Positions 45,892 through 55,057 of a stretch of 64,000 nucleotides of DNA are shown piece by piece (the first letter of the stretch is position 1; the number at the start of each line of letters is the position of its first letter). The stretch is from NCBI GenBank assembly GCA_023954475.1, contig JAMLHW010000001.1:620001-684000 (forward strand), in the 5' to 3' direction. The position numbers and the translations under genes are program-made. Below the pieces are notes generated by a model. The model searched no databases and was not told where the DNA came from. It saw only the letters and a list, made by a program, of their open reading frames with translations. The DNA comes from Anaerolineae bacterium. Its GTDB lineage: Bacteria; Chloroflexota; Anaerolineae; Promineifilales; Promineifilaceae.

Positions 45892-45898
45892 GGGATCG

Positions 45899-48172
45899 AT
45901 GGAACAACTGATACAGTTGGCACCGCTTTTGCTGGTTTTTCCCGGTATTGGGGTGCTTTTCAATGGACTCGTCGGCCGAAAATTCATTGAGAACAATCGC
46001 ACTACCGGTGAGAAATGGACCGGTTGGTTCGGAACGGCGATGGCCGTCGCTGCATTCTTTGTCGCTGTCGGTTTGTTCATTGCCCTTCAGGCAGAGCCTG
46101 AAGAACACATCGTCTATTTGTTCGACTGGTTTGATTTGCCTGGGGTCGGCGAAAATGGCTTCCGCGTACCCTGGGCGATGCAGATCGACACCTTATCGGT
46201 TACGATGATGCTGGTTGTGACCGGTGTCGGTTCCTTGATTCATATGTACGCTGTCGGCTACATGCACGGTGACGAGGATTTCTCGCGCTTCTTCGCTTAT
46301 CTCAATCTGTTTCTGTTTTTCATGCTGATTCTGGTCAGCGGCAGCAGTTACCTTGTACTGTTTGTCGGCTGGGAAGGCGTTGGTCTGTGTTCATTCCTCC
46401 TGATTGGATTTTGGTGGTCAAAGCGTGAACAAGGGGCAGAAGGAAAGCCTGTCGGCGTATTGAATTCCAATGCGGCGCGCAAAGCTTTTATCACCAACCG
46501 TGTCGGCGATTTCTTCATGGTCCTCGCGATTATTCTCACATTTTGGGCATTTGGATCAGTTGAATTCATCCCAGTCTTTGACCATGCGATTGAGATTTTT
46601 GAGCACAGCGAAGAGATCATGCTATTTGGCAATACCTACAGCATCGGCGCGGTGTTGACTGTGATCACGTTACTGTTTTTGGGTGGTGCAGCCGGTAAAT
46701 CGGCGCAGATTCCATTGTATATCTGGTTGCCGGACGCAATGGCCGGCCCTACACCGGTTTCGGCCCTGATTCACGCGGCAACGATGGTAACATCCGGTAT
46801 TTACCTGATTGTACGCAGCAATGTGCTTTTTGAAATTGCGCGTGCTTCGGGAACGACCGTGCTGGGTGGACTGACATCCAATGATATTGTGGCGCTGACG
46901 GGTACAACGACCGCTTTGATTGCCGGATTGATCGCGTTTACGCAGTTTGACATCAAGAAAGTGTTGGCCTATTCGACGGTCAGCCAACTCGGATTCATGA
47001 TTGCAGCAGTTGGTATGGGTGCCTACGTCGCTGCGATGTTCCATCTGGTCACACATGCGTTTTTCAAAGCGCTGCTGTTCCTGTCCGCCGGTTCAGTGAT
47101 TCATGGTGTCGAACATGGCCATCATCATGTTCACGAACACGGGCACCACGATCAAGACCACGTCGGAGACAGTCACGCTGAATTTAACCCCCAAGATATG
47201 CGCAACATGGGTGGCTTGCGCAAGATGATGCCTGTAACGTTTTGGGTCTACATGATTGGCACGTTTGCTCTGGCAGGATTCTTCCCGTTTGCTGGATTCT
47301 GGTCCAAAGATGAGATTCTGGCACATGCGAACAACAATCCGGGCTGGGTGTACACCGTCGTCTATTACGGTTTGGTATTGGCGGCATTTTGCACGGCGTT
47401 CTATATGGGACGGCAGATCAAAATGGTCTTTTTCGGTAAGCCACGCAGCGATTCGGCCGAACATGCTGTAGAAAGTTCCCCAACGATGACACGTCCGCTG
47501 GTGGTGTTGGCTTTCCTGACAATTATCGCCGGTTTGTTGAACCTGGCGCACTTTACTCAAACCAGTTACGAGAATGCGAAAGCCATTGAAAACGAGATTC
47601 AATTGCGCCTGGAACATTGGCTCGAGCACTCTGTCGAAGCATATCATCTGGCAGAAGAAGGTATCATCAATTTGCCCAAAACACCGACCGTGCTGCAGCT
47701 AGATGTTGCCCTCATATCGACATTGCTGGCATTGGCGGCGATATTCCTGGCGGCGTTTGTCGTGTATCGCAATAAACCGGAAAAGGCTACCGATCCCGAT
47801 CCGTTGGAACGAACGCCTATCTGGTGGATGGCTGTCCTGCCGATCAATACGATTGCGATGAAAGGGATTGTGCCGGCTTACAATTGGCTGGCCTATCAAG
47901 CAGCATACACACTTGATTGGCGCTTCTGGCACGATTGGTTCCACGACCGCGTCATACGTGACGGGTTTGTGGCGTTTGCCAATTGGCTCGGCCGAACATT
48001 TGATTTGAAGGCTATTGACGGTGGTTTGGTACACGGCACAGCACGTCTCGTGCGCGGTACGGCCAATATGTTTGGTCAAATCCAATCCGGCTATGTGCGC
48101 AACTATGCCCTGGCGGTGTTTTTAGGTGTCGTTGCTATTTTGACCTATTTCATCTTCGCTTACTTCAATTAG
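45899..48172 (+). CDS. nuoL: NADH-quinone oxidoreductase subunit L, with His-rich loop
   Basis: This distal proton-pumping subunit has 757 residues, somewhat longer than the typical 610-700. It contains LFVGWEGVGLCSFLLIGFWW, the membrane Lys region KSAQIPLYIWLPDAMAGPTPVSALIHAATM, and the long lateral helix with TM16 at the C-terminus. Right after the conserved GSVIHG (about residue 400) there is an insert of about 25 residues with roughly ten His (GHHHVHEHGHHDQDH) before the usual DMRNMGGLRKMMP. The rest is typical. A further insert near 540-590 (EIQLRLEHWLEHSVEAYHLA) looks amphipathic. Confidence 0.96.
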   Translation: MEQLIQLAPLLLVFPGIGVLFNGLVGRKFIENNRTTGEKWTGWFGTAMAVAAFFVAVGLFIALQAEPEEHIVYLFDWFDLPGVGENGFRVPWAMQIDTLSVTMMLVVTGVGSLIHMYAVGYMHGDEDFSRFFAYLNLFLFFMLILVSGSSYLVLFVGWEGVGLCSFLLIGFWWSKREQGAEGKPVGVLNSNAARKAFITNRVGDFFMVLAIILTFWAFGSVEFIPVFDHAIEIFEHSEEIMLFGNTYSIGAVLTVITLLFLGGAAGKSAQIPLYIWLPDAMAGPTPVSALIHAATMVTSGIYLIVRSNVLFEIARASGTTVLGGLTSNDIVALTGTTTALIAGLIAFTQFDIKKVLAYSTVSQLGFMIAAVGMGAYVAAMFHLVTHAFFKALLFLSAGSVIHGVEHGHHHVHEHGHHDQDHVGDSHAEFNPQDMRNMGGLRKMMPVTFWVYMIGTFALAGFFPFAGFWSKDEILAHANNNPGWVYTVVYYGLVLAAFCTAFYMGRQIKMVFFGKPRSDSAEHAVESSPTMTRPLVVLAFLTIIAGLLNLAHFTQTSYENAKAIENEIQLRLEHWLEHSVEAYHLAEEGIINLPKTPTVLQLDVALISTLLALAAIFLAAFVVYRNKPEKATDPDPLERTPIWWMAVLPINTIAMKGIVPAYNWLAYQAAYTLDWRFWHDWFHDRVIRDGFVAFANWLGRTFDLKAIDGGLVHGTARLVRGTANMFGQIQSGYVRNYALAVFLGVVAILTYFIFAYFN

Positions 48173-48209
48173 GTTAGCGACTTACAGAAGGCCCAATTTG
48201 GGAGAGAGC

Positions 48210-49733
48210 ATGAGCGAGTTTAATGGAATTTTAACCGTATTGACGTTTTTCCCGGCAGTGGGAATCGTGCTGCTGCTATTGTTTAATCGTGGTGGCGGCG
48301 AATCGGCCGAAAGGAACATTCGCTGGATTGCACTGGTTACGACCATTTTCACATTTGTCATCTCGTTGATCGTCATGATCACATTTGACAAGAATCGTGC
48401 CGGTTTGCAGATGATCGACCGTGCTCAATGGATACCACAATTGGGCATCAGCTATTTCCTCGGCATAGACGGTATTAGCATCTGGATGATCTTCCTGACC
48501 ACCTTCATCATGATGCTCGCCGTCGGCGCCTCTTTTCCGCTGATCGAGCAACAGACAAAGCAATACTATGTCTTCATGCTGCTGCTTGAAATCGGCATGC
48601 TGGGCGTCTTTCTGGCACAGGATCTGTTCCTGTTCTACGTTTTTTGGGAGGTTACACTCGTACCGATGTACTTCCTGATCGGTATTTGGGGCAGTAAACG
48701 ACGGGTTTATGCAGCGCTCAAATTCTTCCTGTACACAATGGCCGGTTCCTTGCTCATGCTTATCGCCATTCTGTATCTGGGCGTTTCCAATGAAACCTTC
48801 GCTTTACCCGCATTGATCGCCGGACGTGATACGTTTGCCGGTGCGCAAAATATCCTGTTTCTGGCGTTTGCGATTGCATTTGCCATCAAAGTGCCGATTT
48901 TCCCGTTCCATTCCTGGTTGCCTGACGCGCACACCGAAGCACCGACAGCCGGTTCGATTATTCTGGCCGGTGTATTGCTGAAGATGGGCACGTACGGGTT
49001 CATGCGCTTCAATTTGCCGCTGTTCCCCGATGCGTCAGCTTACTTCGCGCCGGCCATTGCGATATTGGCCATCATTGGCATCATCTACGGTGCAGCGGTC
49101 GCCTTCGCGCAAACTGACGTGAAACGGCTTGTCGCGTATTCCAGTGTCAGCCATCTCGGTTTCGTCATGCTCGGCATTTTTGCTCTCAACGAAGCCGGCC
49201 TGGAAGGCGCAATTCTGCAAGGCGTCAATCACGGTCTCAGTTCAGGTGCGTTGTTCTTCATCGTTGGCGTCATCTACGCGCAACGGCATACACGCGATAT
49301 TGCGGCGTACGGCGGTGTGTGGAAAGTCATGCCGGTTTTCTCGGTGCTGACGCTGATCATTACGCTTTCCAGTATGGGCTTGCCCGGTTTGAACGGCTTT
49401 GTCGGCGAGTTTACGATATTGCTGGGATCGATGGATGGTGCTGCCTACGGACCGACACCGTGGATTTATACGGCGTTTGCAACGGTTGGCGTTATTTTGG
49501 CGGCTGTTTACCTGTTGTGGATGTTCCAGCGCGTCTTCATGGGGCCGGTAGATAATCCGGAGAACAAGAAGCTGCGCGACATCAACAAGGGTGAGTTGGC
49601 GATCATGTTGTCTTTCCTGCTGTTCATCGTCTGGATCGGCATCGCGCCGTCTGGTTATTTTGATTTCATGACGGCCAGTGTCAGTCAGTTGGTTGAATCG
49701 GTTTCGGCCGGTGCTATGGTGGCTTTGCCGTAA
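48210..49733 (+). CDS. nuoM: NADH-quinone oxidoreductase subunit M, last gene of the operon
   Basis: This 507-residue antiporter-like subunit shows LFYVFWEVTLVPMYFLIGIW with the conserved membrane Glu and FAIAFAIKVPIFPFHSWLPD with the Lys of the proton channel. The ATG at 48210 follows GGGAGAG; a TTG at 48198 overlaps that site. A strong terminator lies 50 bases after the stop and no nuoN follows, which is unusual for a nuoA-to-M operon in this order. Confidence 0.96.
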   Translation: MSEFNGILTVLTFFPAVGIVLLLLFNRGGGESAERNIRWIALVTTIFTFVISLIVMITFDKNRAGLQMIDRAQWIPQLGISYFLGIDGISIWMIFLTTFIMMLAVGASFPLIEQQTKQYYVFMLLLEIGMLGVFLAQDLFLFYVFWEVTLVPMYFLIGIWGSKRRVYAALKFFLYTMAGSLLMLIAILYLGVSNETFALPALIAGRDTFAGAQNILFLAFAIAFAIKVPIFPFHSWLPDAHTEAPTAGSIILAGVLLKMGTYGFMRFNLPLFPDASAYFAPAIAILAIIGIIYGAAVAFAQTDVKRLVAYSSVSHLGFVMLGIFALNEAGLEGAILQGVNHGLSSGALFFIVGVIYAQRHTRDIAAYGGVWKVMPVFSVLTLIITLSSMGLPGLNGFVGEFTILLGSMDGAAYGPTPWIYTAFATVGVILAAVYLLWMFQRVFMGPVDNPENKKLRDINKGELAIMLSFLLFIVWIGIAPSGYFDFMTASVSQLVESVSAGAMVALP

Positions 49734-49785
49734 TTCGGTAGGAAGTGGCTGTAGTTGCATCGGCCGATGCAATTGATGATAATTG

Positions 49786-49813
49786 AAAGCCCTCAGGTTG
49801 ACTGGGGGCTTTT
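49786..49813 (+). terminator. Rho-independent terminator of the nuo operon
   Basis: The stem AAAGCCCTCAG / CTGGGGGCTTT with one G-T pair and a GTTGA loop runs into eight T. A 16-base TCGGCCGA-centred palindrome lies just upstream (49756-49771). Confidence 0.88.
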
Positions 49814-49837
49814 TTTGTGAATACAGTTTGATGGTGT

Positions 49838-49900
49838 GTTAGTTTGTCGGTTGGATACAATAACCAACTACCAAACCAACCAACTATCCGACTTTCTAAC
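49838..49900 (+). promoter_or_regulatory. Inverted-repeat leader directly upstream of proS
   Basis: GTTAG-TTT-GTCGG (49838-49850) pairs with CCGAC-TTT-CTAAC (49888-49900). The loop holds complementary GGTTGG and CCAACC units that allow alternative folds. The stem ends two bases before the GAGGG ribosome site of proS. It shares CCAACTATCC wording with the repeat at the end of atl. It lacks the specifier and antiterminator features needed for a T-box call. Confidence 0.4.
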
Positions 49901-49910
49901 GAGGGTATGC

Positions 49911-51353
49911 ATGGCTAAAGCAGATAAACTTCCGAAACAGAATCAAGATTTCAATGCGTGGTACAACACGGTTGTATTGCAGGCCGATATGGCTGACTAT
50001 GGGCCGGTACGCGGCACAATGATCGTCAAGCCGTACGGCTGGGCGCTGTGGGAAAATATTCAGGCCGCACTCGATAGCCGCTTTAAGGCGACCGGTGTGG
50101 AGAATGCCGGTTTTCCCATGTTTATTCCGATGGAATTTCTGCGGCGCGAAGCGAAACACGTCGAAGGATTTGCACCTGAATTGGCTGTCGTCACACATGG
50201 CGGCGGCAAGGAACTGGAAGAACCTGTTGTCGTTCGGCCGACTTCGGAAACATTGATCGGTCATGCTTATTCAAACTGGATTCAAAGCTACCGCGATTTG
50301 CCTGTGCTGCTCAACTTGTGGAACAGTGTCGTGCGCTGGGAATTGCGCACCAAGATTTTCCTGCGCACGCTGGAATTTTATTGGCAGGAAGGGCATACGG
50401 CACACGCTTCGGCCGAAGAAGCGCAAGAACGCACGATGATGATGCTTGACGCTTACACCGATTTCGCCGTCAACGAAGCTGCCGTTCCCGTCATACCGGG
50501 CGAAAAATCAGAATTGGAACGCTTCGCCGGTGCTGACCGTACGTTCACAATTGAAGCGATGATGGGCGACGGTAAGGCGTTGCAGTCAGGCACATCGCAC
50601 AATCTGGGTCAGAATTTCTCCAAAGCGTTTGACATTACCTACCTGGATGAGAACAACGAGCGCCCATATTGCTGGACAACATCGTGGGGCTTGAGCTCGC
50701 GTTTCATTGGCGCGATCATCATGACGCACGGCGACGACAAGGGGCTTAAACTGCCGCCGCGCCTCGCACCCATCCAGACTGTCATCGTGCCGATTTATCG
50801 CAATGACGACGAAGCAACGGCGGTGATGGCAGCGGTGGCACGCATTGAGAACGAGTTGAAAACGGCCGGTGTGCGTGTCAAAGTTGATAATCGCGACAAC
50901 CTGTCGCCCGGTTTTAAGTTCAATGACTGGGAAATGCGCGGTGTGCCGACACGCATTGAAATTGGGCCGCGCGACCTGGAGAATAACTCGGTCGCGCTGG
51001 CGCGACGCGATGTGCCCGGTCGTGACGGCAAGCAGTTTGTGGCACGGGATGGCCTGGCGGAAAAGGTCGTGGCACTGTTGGATGACGTGCAAGTTGCCAT
51101 GTTGGCTGCTGCCACAGCGTTTCGCGACGCCAATACAGAGGATGTCGATAACTACAACGATTTCCGCCGCGCTACCGCGAAGGGATTTGCGCGGGTGTGG
51201 TGGGCCGGCACGAATGAGGACGAAAATCGCATCAAGGAAGAGACGAAAGCGACGATTCGTTGTATTCCCATGGAACAGCCGACAGGAACGGGAACCTGTT
51301 TCTTTACGGGCAAATCGGCCGATAAAGTTGCCATTTTTGCGCGTTCTTATTGA
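49911..51353 (+). CDS. proS: Prolyl-tRNA synthetase (archaeal/eukaryote-like type)
   Basis: This class II synthetase of 480 residues is the short form without the bacterial editing insertion. Motif 2 and the proline site are in VVRPTSETLIGHAYSNWI and NSVVRWELRTKIFLRTLEFY with WQEGHTAH; the anticodon domain begins near PIQTVIVPIYRNDDE. The C-terminal Zn-domain-like end (GTGTCFFTGKSADK, with only part of the Cys set) and the final FARSY match the type 3 enzymes. The ATG at 49911 follows GAGGG; the longer in-frame start at 49836 would run through the leader repeat. Confidence 0.94.
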   Translation: MAKADKLPKQNQDFNAWYNTVVLQADMADYGPVRGTMIVKPYGWALWENIQAALDSRFKATGVENAGFPMFIPMEFLRREAKHVEGFAPELAVVTHGGGKELEEPVVVRPTSETLIGHAYSNWIQSYRDLPVLLNLWNSVVRWELRTKIFLRTLEFYWQEGHTAHASAEEAQERTMMMLDAYTDFAVNEAAVPVIPGEKSELERFAGADRTFTIEAMMGDGKALQSGTSHNLGQNFSKAFDITYLDENNERPYCWTTSWGLSSRFIGAIIMTHGDDKGLKLPPRLAPIQTVIVPIYRNDDEATAVMAAVARIENELKTAGVRVKVDNRDNLSPGFKFNDWEMRGVPTRIEIGPRDLENNSVALARRDVPGRDGKQFVARDGLAEKVVALLDDVQVAMLAAATAFRDANTEDVDNYNDFRRATAKGFARVWWAGTNEDENRIKEETKATIRCIPMEQPTGTGTCFFTGKSADKVAIFARSY

Positions 51354-51365
51354 GTTGGAACCACC

Positions 51366-52127
51366 ATGGCAGAGTTCACCATATCCTATCTGGGACATGC
51401 AACCGTTCTGATAGAGATGGATGGTGTACGCTTGCTCACCGATCCATTGCTGCGCAGTCGCGTCGCGCATTTGCGCCGACGTCCGGCGCGTATTGATCCC
51501 GAGTTGCTGGAAAATCTCGACGCGGTGCTCATTTCCCACGTGCACAACGATCACCTCGATCGCAGATCACTAAGGCGGCTTGGCAATCACACTCGCTACA
51601 TCGTTCCTCGCGGCGCTGCGCCCGTGTTGCACAAACTGGGCATTGAAACTGTCGACGAAATCAGCGAAGGTGAATCACTTCAGGTCGGTGCAGTGGCAGT
51701 CAACGCCATGCCCGCCGATCATGGCACATGGCGCGACCGTTTTGGGCCGCCCGCCGAATTCCTCAGCTATATGTTCCAGGGTTCCAGTAAGCTGTACTTT
51801 GCCGGTGATACCGATCTGTTTGCAGGTATGGCCGACTTTAGCGCCGATCTCGATGTCGCGTTGCTGCCGGTGTGGGGATGGGGACCGACACTGGGGCCAG
51901 GCCACATGGACCCGCAGCGTGCGGCTGAGGCGCTCAAGCTATTGCAACCGCGTATTGCCATTCCAATTCATTGGGGAACGTTTCATCCCTGGGGCTTTGA
52001 CCTGCTCATGCCCGGTTTCTTGACGGATCCGCCGCTGCATTTTGCCCAGTTTGCCCACGTTTTGGCGCCCGAAGTCGATGTCCGCATTATCCAGCCAGGC
52101 GAATCGCTGACGGCTGACAGCAAATGA
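51366..52127 (+). CDS. Metallo-beta-lactamase-fold hydrolase (UlaG/NAPE-PLD-like)
   Basis: This 253-residue protein has the metal motif SHVHNDHLDRRSL (HxHxDH) at about 58-63, a later His in ADHGTWRDR, the Asp in FAGDTDLF and a final His in IPIHWGTFHP. The start YLGHATVLIEMDGVRLLTDP is typical of the L-ascorbate-6-phosphate lactonase (UlaG)/N-acyl-phosphatidylethanolamine phospholipase D branch. Substrate unknown. It begins 12 bases after proS and may share its mRNA. The next gene, a metallophosphoesterase, starts 19 bases after its stop. Confidence 0.88.
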   Translation: MAEFTISYLGHATVLIEMDGVRLLTDPLLRSRVAHLRRRPARIDPELLENLDAVLISHVHNDHLDRRSLRRLGNHTRYIVPRGAAPVLHKLGIETVDEISEGESLQVGAVAVNAMPADHGTWRDRFGPPAEFLSYMFQGSSKLYFAGDTDLFAGMADFSADLDVALLPVWGWGPTLGPGHMDPQRAAEALKLLQPRIAIPIHWGTFHPWGFDLLMPGFLTDPPLHFAQFAHVLAPEVDVRIIQPGESLTADSK

Positions 52128-52146
52128 GCTTTCGCTTGCATCATTT

Positions 52147-52947
52147 ATGACCGTTTACTTTGTGCACATTAGCGATACGCATATTGGCCCGACCGAGGAT
52201 TACAGACGTCACGGCTATGCGCCGCTGCGTTGTGTCGAAAAATTGGTTGATATTATCAATGAGTTGCCGCAACGACCTGATTTTGTGATCCATACCGGTG
52301 ATGTGGTGAGCGATCCGAGTGATGCGGCGTATGCACTGGCATCGGCCGTTTTTGCGCGGCTGGAAGTGCCAATCTATTATGTAACGGGCAATCACGATAA
52401 TTCGGCCGATATTCACCATTTCCTGCCGATGGGTCCTAAAAACAATGTGACCGCCGACCGCGACACATTATCTTACGTGTTTGAAGTACGTGGCGAGCGC
52501 TTTCTCGTGCTCGATGCGCGTGGGCCGGATGAGATCGATCCGCAAGGCATCTTATCGGCCGAACAGATCGCCCTTGTGCACAGCGAAGCAAACCCGACCG
52601 GGCCACCGTTGACGGTATTTTGCCATTTCCCCGCCCTGCCAATGAATTCGCCGTGGTTCGATGCCAATATGCTGATTCAGAACGGAATGGGCCTGCACCA
52701 GGCATTGCTACCGGCTCGCGATCGGCTGCGCGGCGTTTTTCATGGTCACGTACATCAGCCCATGCAAACCATGCGTGACGGTATCGTCTACACCTGTGCG
52801 CCGAGCGCTTTTGCTGCTTTCAATGCCTGGCCGAATTCAATTGAAGACGCTGTGATGGATCCCGATTTTCTCCCCGGCTACAGTTTCGTCCATCTGCTGC
52901 CGGGGCAGACGATTGTCCACCACCATACATTTCCGCGACCGAAATAG
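52147..52947 (+). CDS. Calcineurin-like metallophosphoesterase (CpdA/Icc-like)
   Basis: This 266-residue protein has the full dimetal motif series: HISDTHIGP, HTGDVV, VTGNHDN, CHFPALP and FHGHVHQP. The closest known group is the class III cyclic nucleotide phosphodiesterases (CpdA), though many relatives act on other phosphodiesters. The ATG at 52147 has no strong ribosome site, and translational coupling with the preceding hydrolase gene is possible. Confidence 0.88.
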   Translation: MTVYFVHISDTHIGPTEDYRRHGYAPLRCVEKLVDIINELPQRPDFVIHTGDVVSDPSDAAYALASAVFARLEVPIYYVTGNHDNSADIHHFLPMGPKNNVTADRDTLSYVFEVRGERFLVLDARGPDEIDPQGILSAEQIALVHSEANPTGPPLTVFCHFPALPMNSPWFDANMLIQNGMGLHQALLPARDRLRGVFHGHVHQPMQTMRDGIVYTCAPSAFAAFNAWPNSIEDAVMDPDFLPGYSFVHLLPGQTIVHHHTFPRPK

Positions 52948-52981
52948 GAATGACTGATCAGTTGCCACATAATGAGGTGTT

Positions 52982-55057
52982 ATGACCACGACAAAAATCT
53001 ACGGTGCCTGTCCCCACGATTGCCCCGATACATGTGGCGTGATCACCGAGGTTGAACAAGGCAGAGCAGTCAAGTTTTATGCCAGCTCCGATCATCCAAT
53101 TACAGCAGGTTGGTTGTGTGCTAAAGTGCGACCTTATCTCGACCATGTCTACCATCCCGACCGGCTGCTGCATCCACTGCGGCGAAGCGGTGCGAAAGGT
53201 GGTGGTGAATGGCAGCGCATCAGTTGGGCGGAAGCACTGGGTGAAATTGGCGAGCGCTGGCGTGCTGTCATCGACCAACACGGTGCGGAAGCGATTTTGC
53301 CGTACAGCTACAGTGGTACGCTGGGCGCAGTGCAAATGGGCATTACCAGCGGGCGCTTCTGGAATCGACTCGGCGCAAGCCAACTGGAACGGTCGATTTG
53401 TGGTGCCGCTGCAGAAATGGCGGTCAATCACACGCTCGGCGTGCGTCAAAGTCAATCGTATCACGATGTGGTGCAGAGTAAGCTGGTCATTATCTGGGGC
53501 CACAATCCGGTCAGTACGGCGCCCCATTTCATGCCGCACTTGCGCAAAGCACAGAAAGACGGCTGCAAATTGGTCGTCATTGATCCACGACGGACACGGA
53601 CGGCGCAATCGGCCGATATTCATATTGCACCCAAACCGGCTACGGACGGCGCATTAGCGCTCGGCATCGCCCATATCATCGTCAACGCCGACTTGCACAA
53701 TGAGGCTTGGCTGGCAGCCAATACAGTCGGCTGGCCTGAATTGCGCGCACGATTGGCTGAGTATGCGCCGGAGCGTGTCGCCGCGATAACAGGCATTTCG
53801 GCCGAAACCCTTAGCGAACTCGCCCATCTCTATGCCACAACCCAACCGGCGCTGATCAAAATTGCCGACGGCTTGCAGCGCCATCCGAACGGCGGTCAAA
53901 CGGTGCGCTGCATCCTGACACTGCCTGCGCTGACAGGACAATACGGCGTACGCGGCGGTGGGTTAGCCTACAGCACCAGCGGTTACGTGCAGTGGGATGA
54001 TGATGCCGTCAATAAATGGGCTGAGTGTCCACCGCCAGGCCGCCGGGTCAACATGAACCGCCTGGGTGCGGCGTTGACGGGCGAAGTGACCGATCCACCG
54101 ATTCAATCGCTGTACATTTTTGGCGCTAATCCGGCAGCGGTTAGCCCCAACGCAGGCTTGATTCGTCAGGGAATGCTGCGCGATGATCTGTTTACGGTGG
54201 TGCATGAACTGTTTATGACCGATTCGGCCGAATTGGCTGACATCGTTCTGCCGGCGACGAGTCAACTGGAACACACTGACCTGCACAAGTCGTATGGTCA
54301 TACTGTGTTGACTTACAACCAGCAAGCGATTGCGCCGTTGGGTGAAAGCCGCAGTAATTGGGATGTGATGAGAATGTTGGCGGCGGAGATGGGTTTTGAA
54401 GAACCGTGGCTGCGGGATTCGGCCGAAACCGTTATCGGCGAACTCCTGACTGCCACAGCGCAATCGATCCCTGCACTACAGGGCATGACGCGCGACCGGC
54501 TCGAACGCGAAGGTTCAGTCCAATTGCTGTTTACGCCGGATGTGCCGTTCGCTGACGGCTGTTTCCCCACGCCGAGCGGCAAGGTAGAATTGTTCTGCAA
54601 TCGGTTGGCGGCGCACGGCATCGATCCGCTGCCGACCTATGTTTCGGCCGATGATGATGGCGGCGTCAACGGGCAGTCGCAGTGGCGTAAGCGCGATAGC
54701 CTCAATCTGATCAGCGGCGCTGCCCATCATTTCACGACGAGTACATTTGCCAATCAGGACGCGCTTGTGGCGCGGGAAGGCGAGCCGTTTGTCGAAATTC
54801 ATCCTGACGATGCGGCTGACCGGCGCATTCGACACGGTGATACGGTAGTCGTAGAAAATGGTCGCGGTTCGGCCGAATTGATTGCCAGAGTTACCGATGC
54901 CGTATGTCCTGGCGTTGTTGCGTCGCCCAAAGGCCGCTGGGCCAGGCAGCATGATGGGCGCAACATCAACTGGACCACGCCAGATGCGCTGGGCGATCTG
55001 GCCGGCCAAAGCACATTTCATACGAATCGGGTGTGGATACGTAAAAGAGAGTCATGA
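52982..55057 (+). CDS. Molybdopterin oxidoreductase (DMSO reductase family)
   Basis: This 691-residue enzyme has an N-terminal [4Fe-4S] site with C-x3-C-x3-C and a later Cys (ACPHDCPDTCGV ... GWLCAK), three molybdopterin-binding regions (LVIIWGHNPVSTAPHFMPHL, the VVIDPRRTRTAQSADIHI segment, LYIFGANPAAVSPNAGLI) and the C-terminal cofactor cap (FVEIHPDDAADRRIRHGDTV). No Tat signal is visible, so it should be cytoplasmic. The residue at the Mo-ligand position lies in the RSICGAAAEM region, where a Cys is present. The electron partner subunit is missing nearby. Substrate unknown. The stop overlaps the following channel gene by four bases. Confidence 0.88.
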   Translation: MTTTKIYGACPHDCPDTCGVITEVEQGRAVKFYASSDHPITAGWLCAKVRPYLDHVYHPDRLLHPLRRSGAKGGGEWQRISWAEALGEIGERWRAVIDQHGAEAILPYSYSGTLGAVQMGITSGRFWNRLGASQLERSICGAAAEMAVNHTLGVRQSQSYHDVVQSKLVIIWGHNPVSTAPHFMPHLRKAQKDGCKLVVIDPRRTRTAQSADIHIAPKPATDGALALGIAHIIVNADLHNEAWLAANTVGWPELRARLAEYAPERVAAITGISAETLSELAHLYATTQPALIKIADGLQRHPNGGQTVRCILTLPALTGQYGVRGGGLAYSTSGYVQWDDDAVNKWAECPPPGRRVNMNRLGAALTGEVTDPPIQSLYIFGANPAAVSPNAGLIRQGMLRDDLFTVVHELFMTDSAELADIVLPATSQLEHTDLHKSYGHTVLTYNQQAIAPLGESRSNWDVMRMLAAEMGFEEPWLRDSAETVIGELLTATAQSIPALQGMTRDRLEREGSVQLLFTPDVPFADGCFPTPSGKVELFCNRLAAHGIDPLPTYVSADDDGGVNGQSQWRKRDSLNLISGAAHHFTTSTFANQDALVAREGEPFVEIHPDDAADRRIRHGDTVVVENGRGSAELIARVTDAVCPGVVASPKGRWARQHDGRNINWTTPDALGDLAGQSTFHTNRVWIRKRES

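Noticed and set aside
49814-49910. T-box riboswitch upstream of proS
   Set aside because: The leader is too short, lacks the T-box sequence and has no terminator/antiterminator pair after it.
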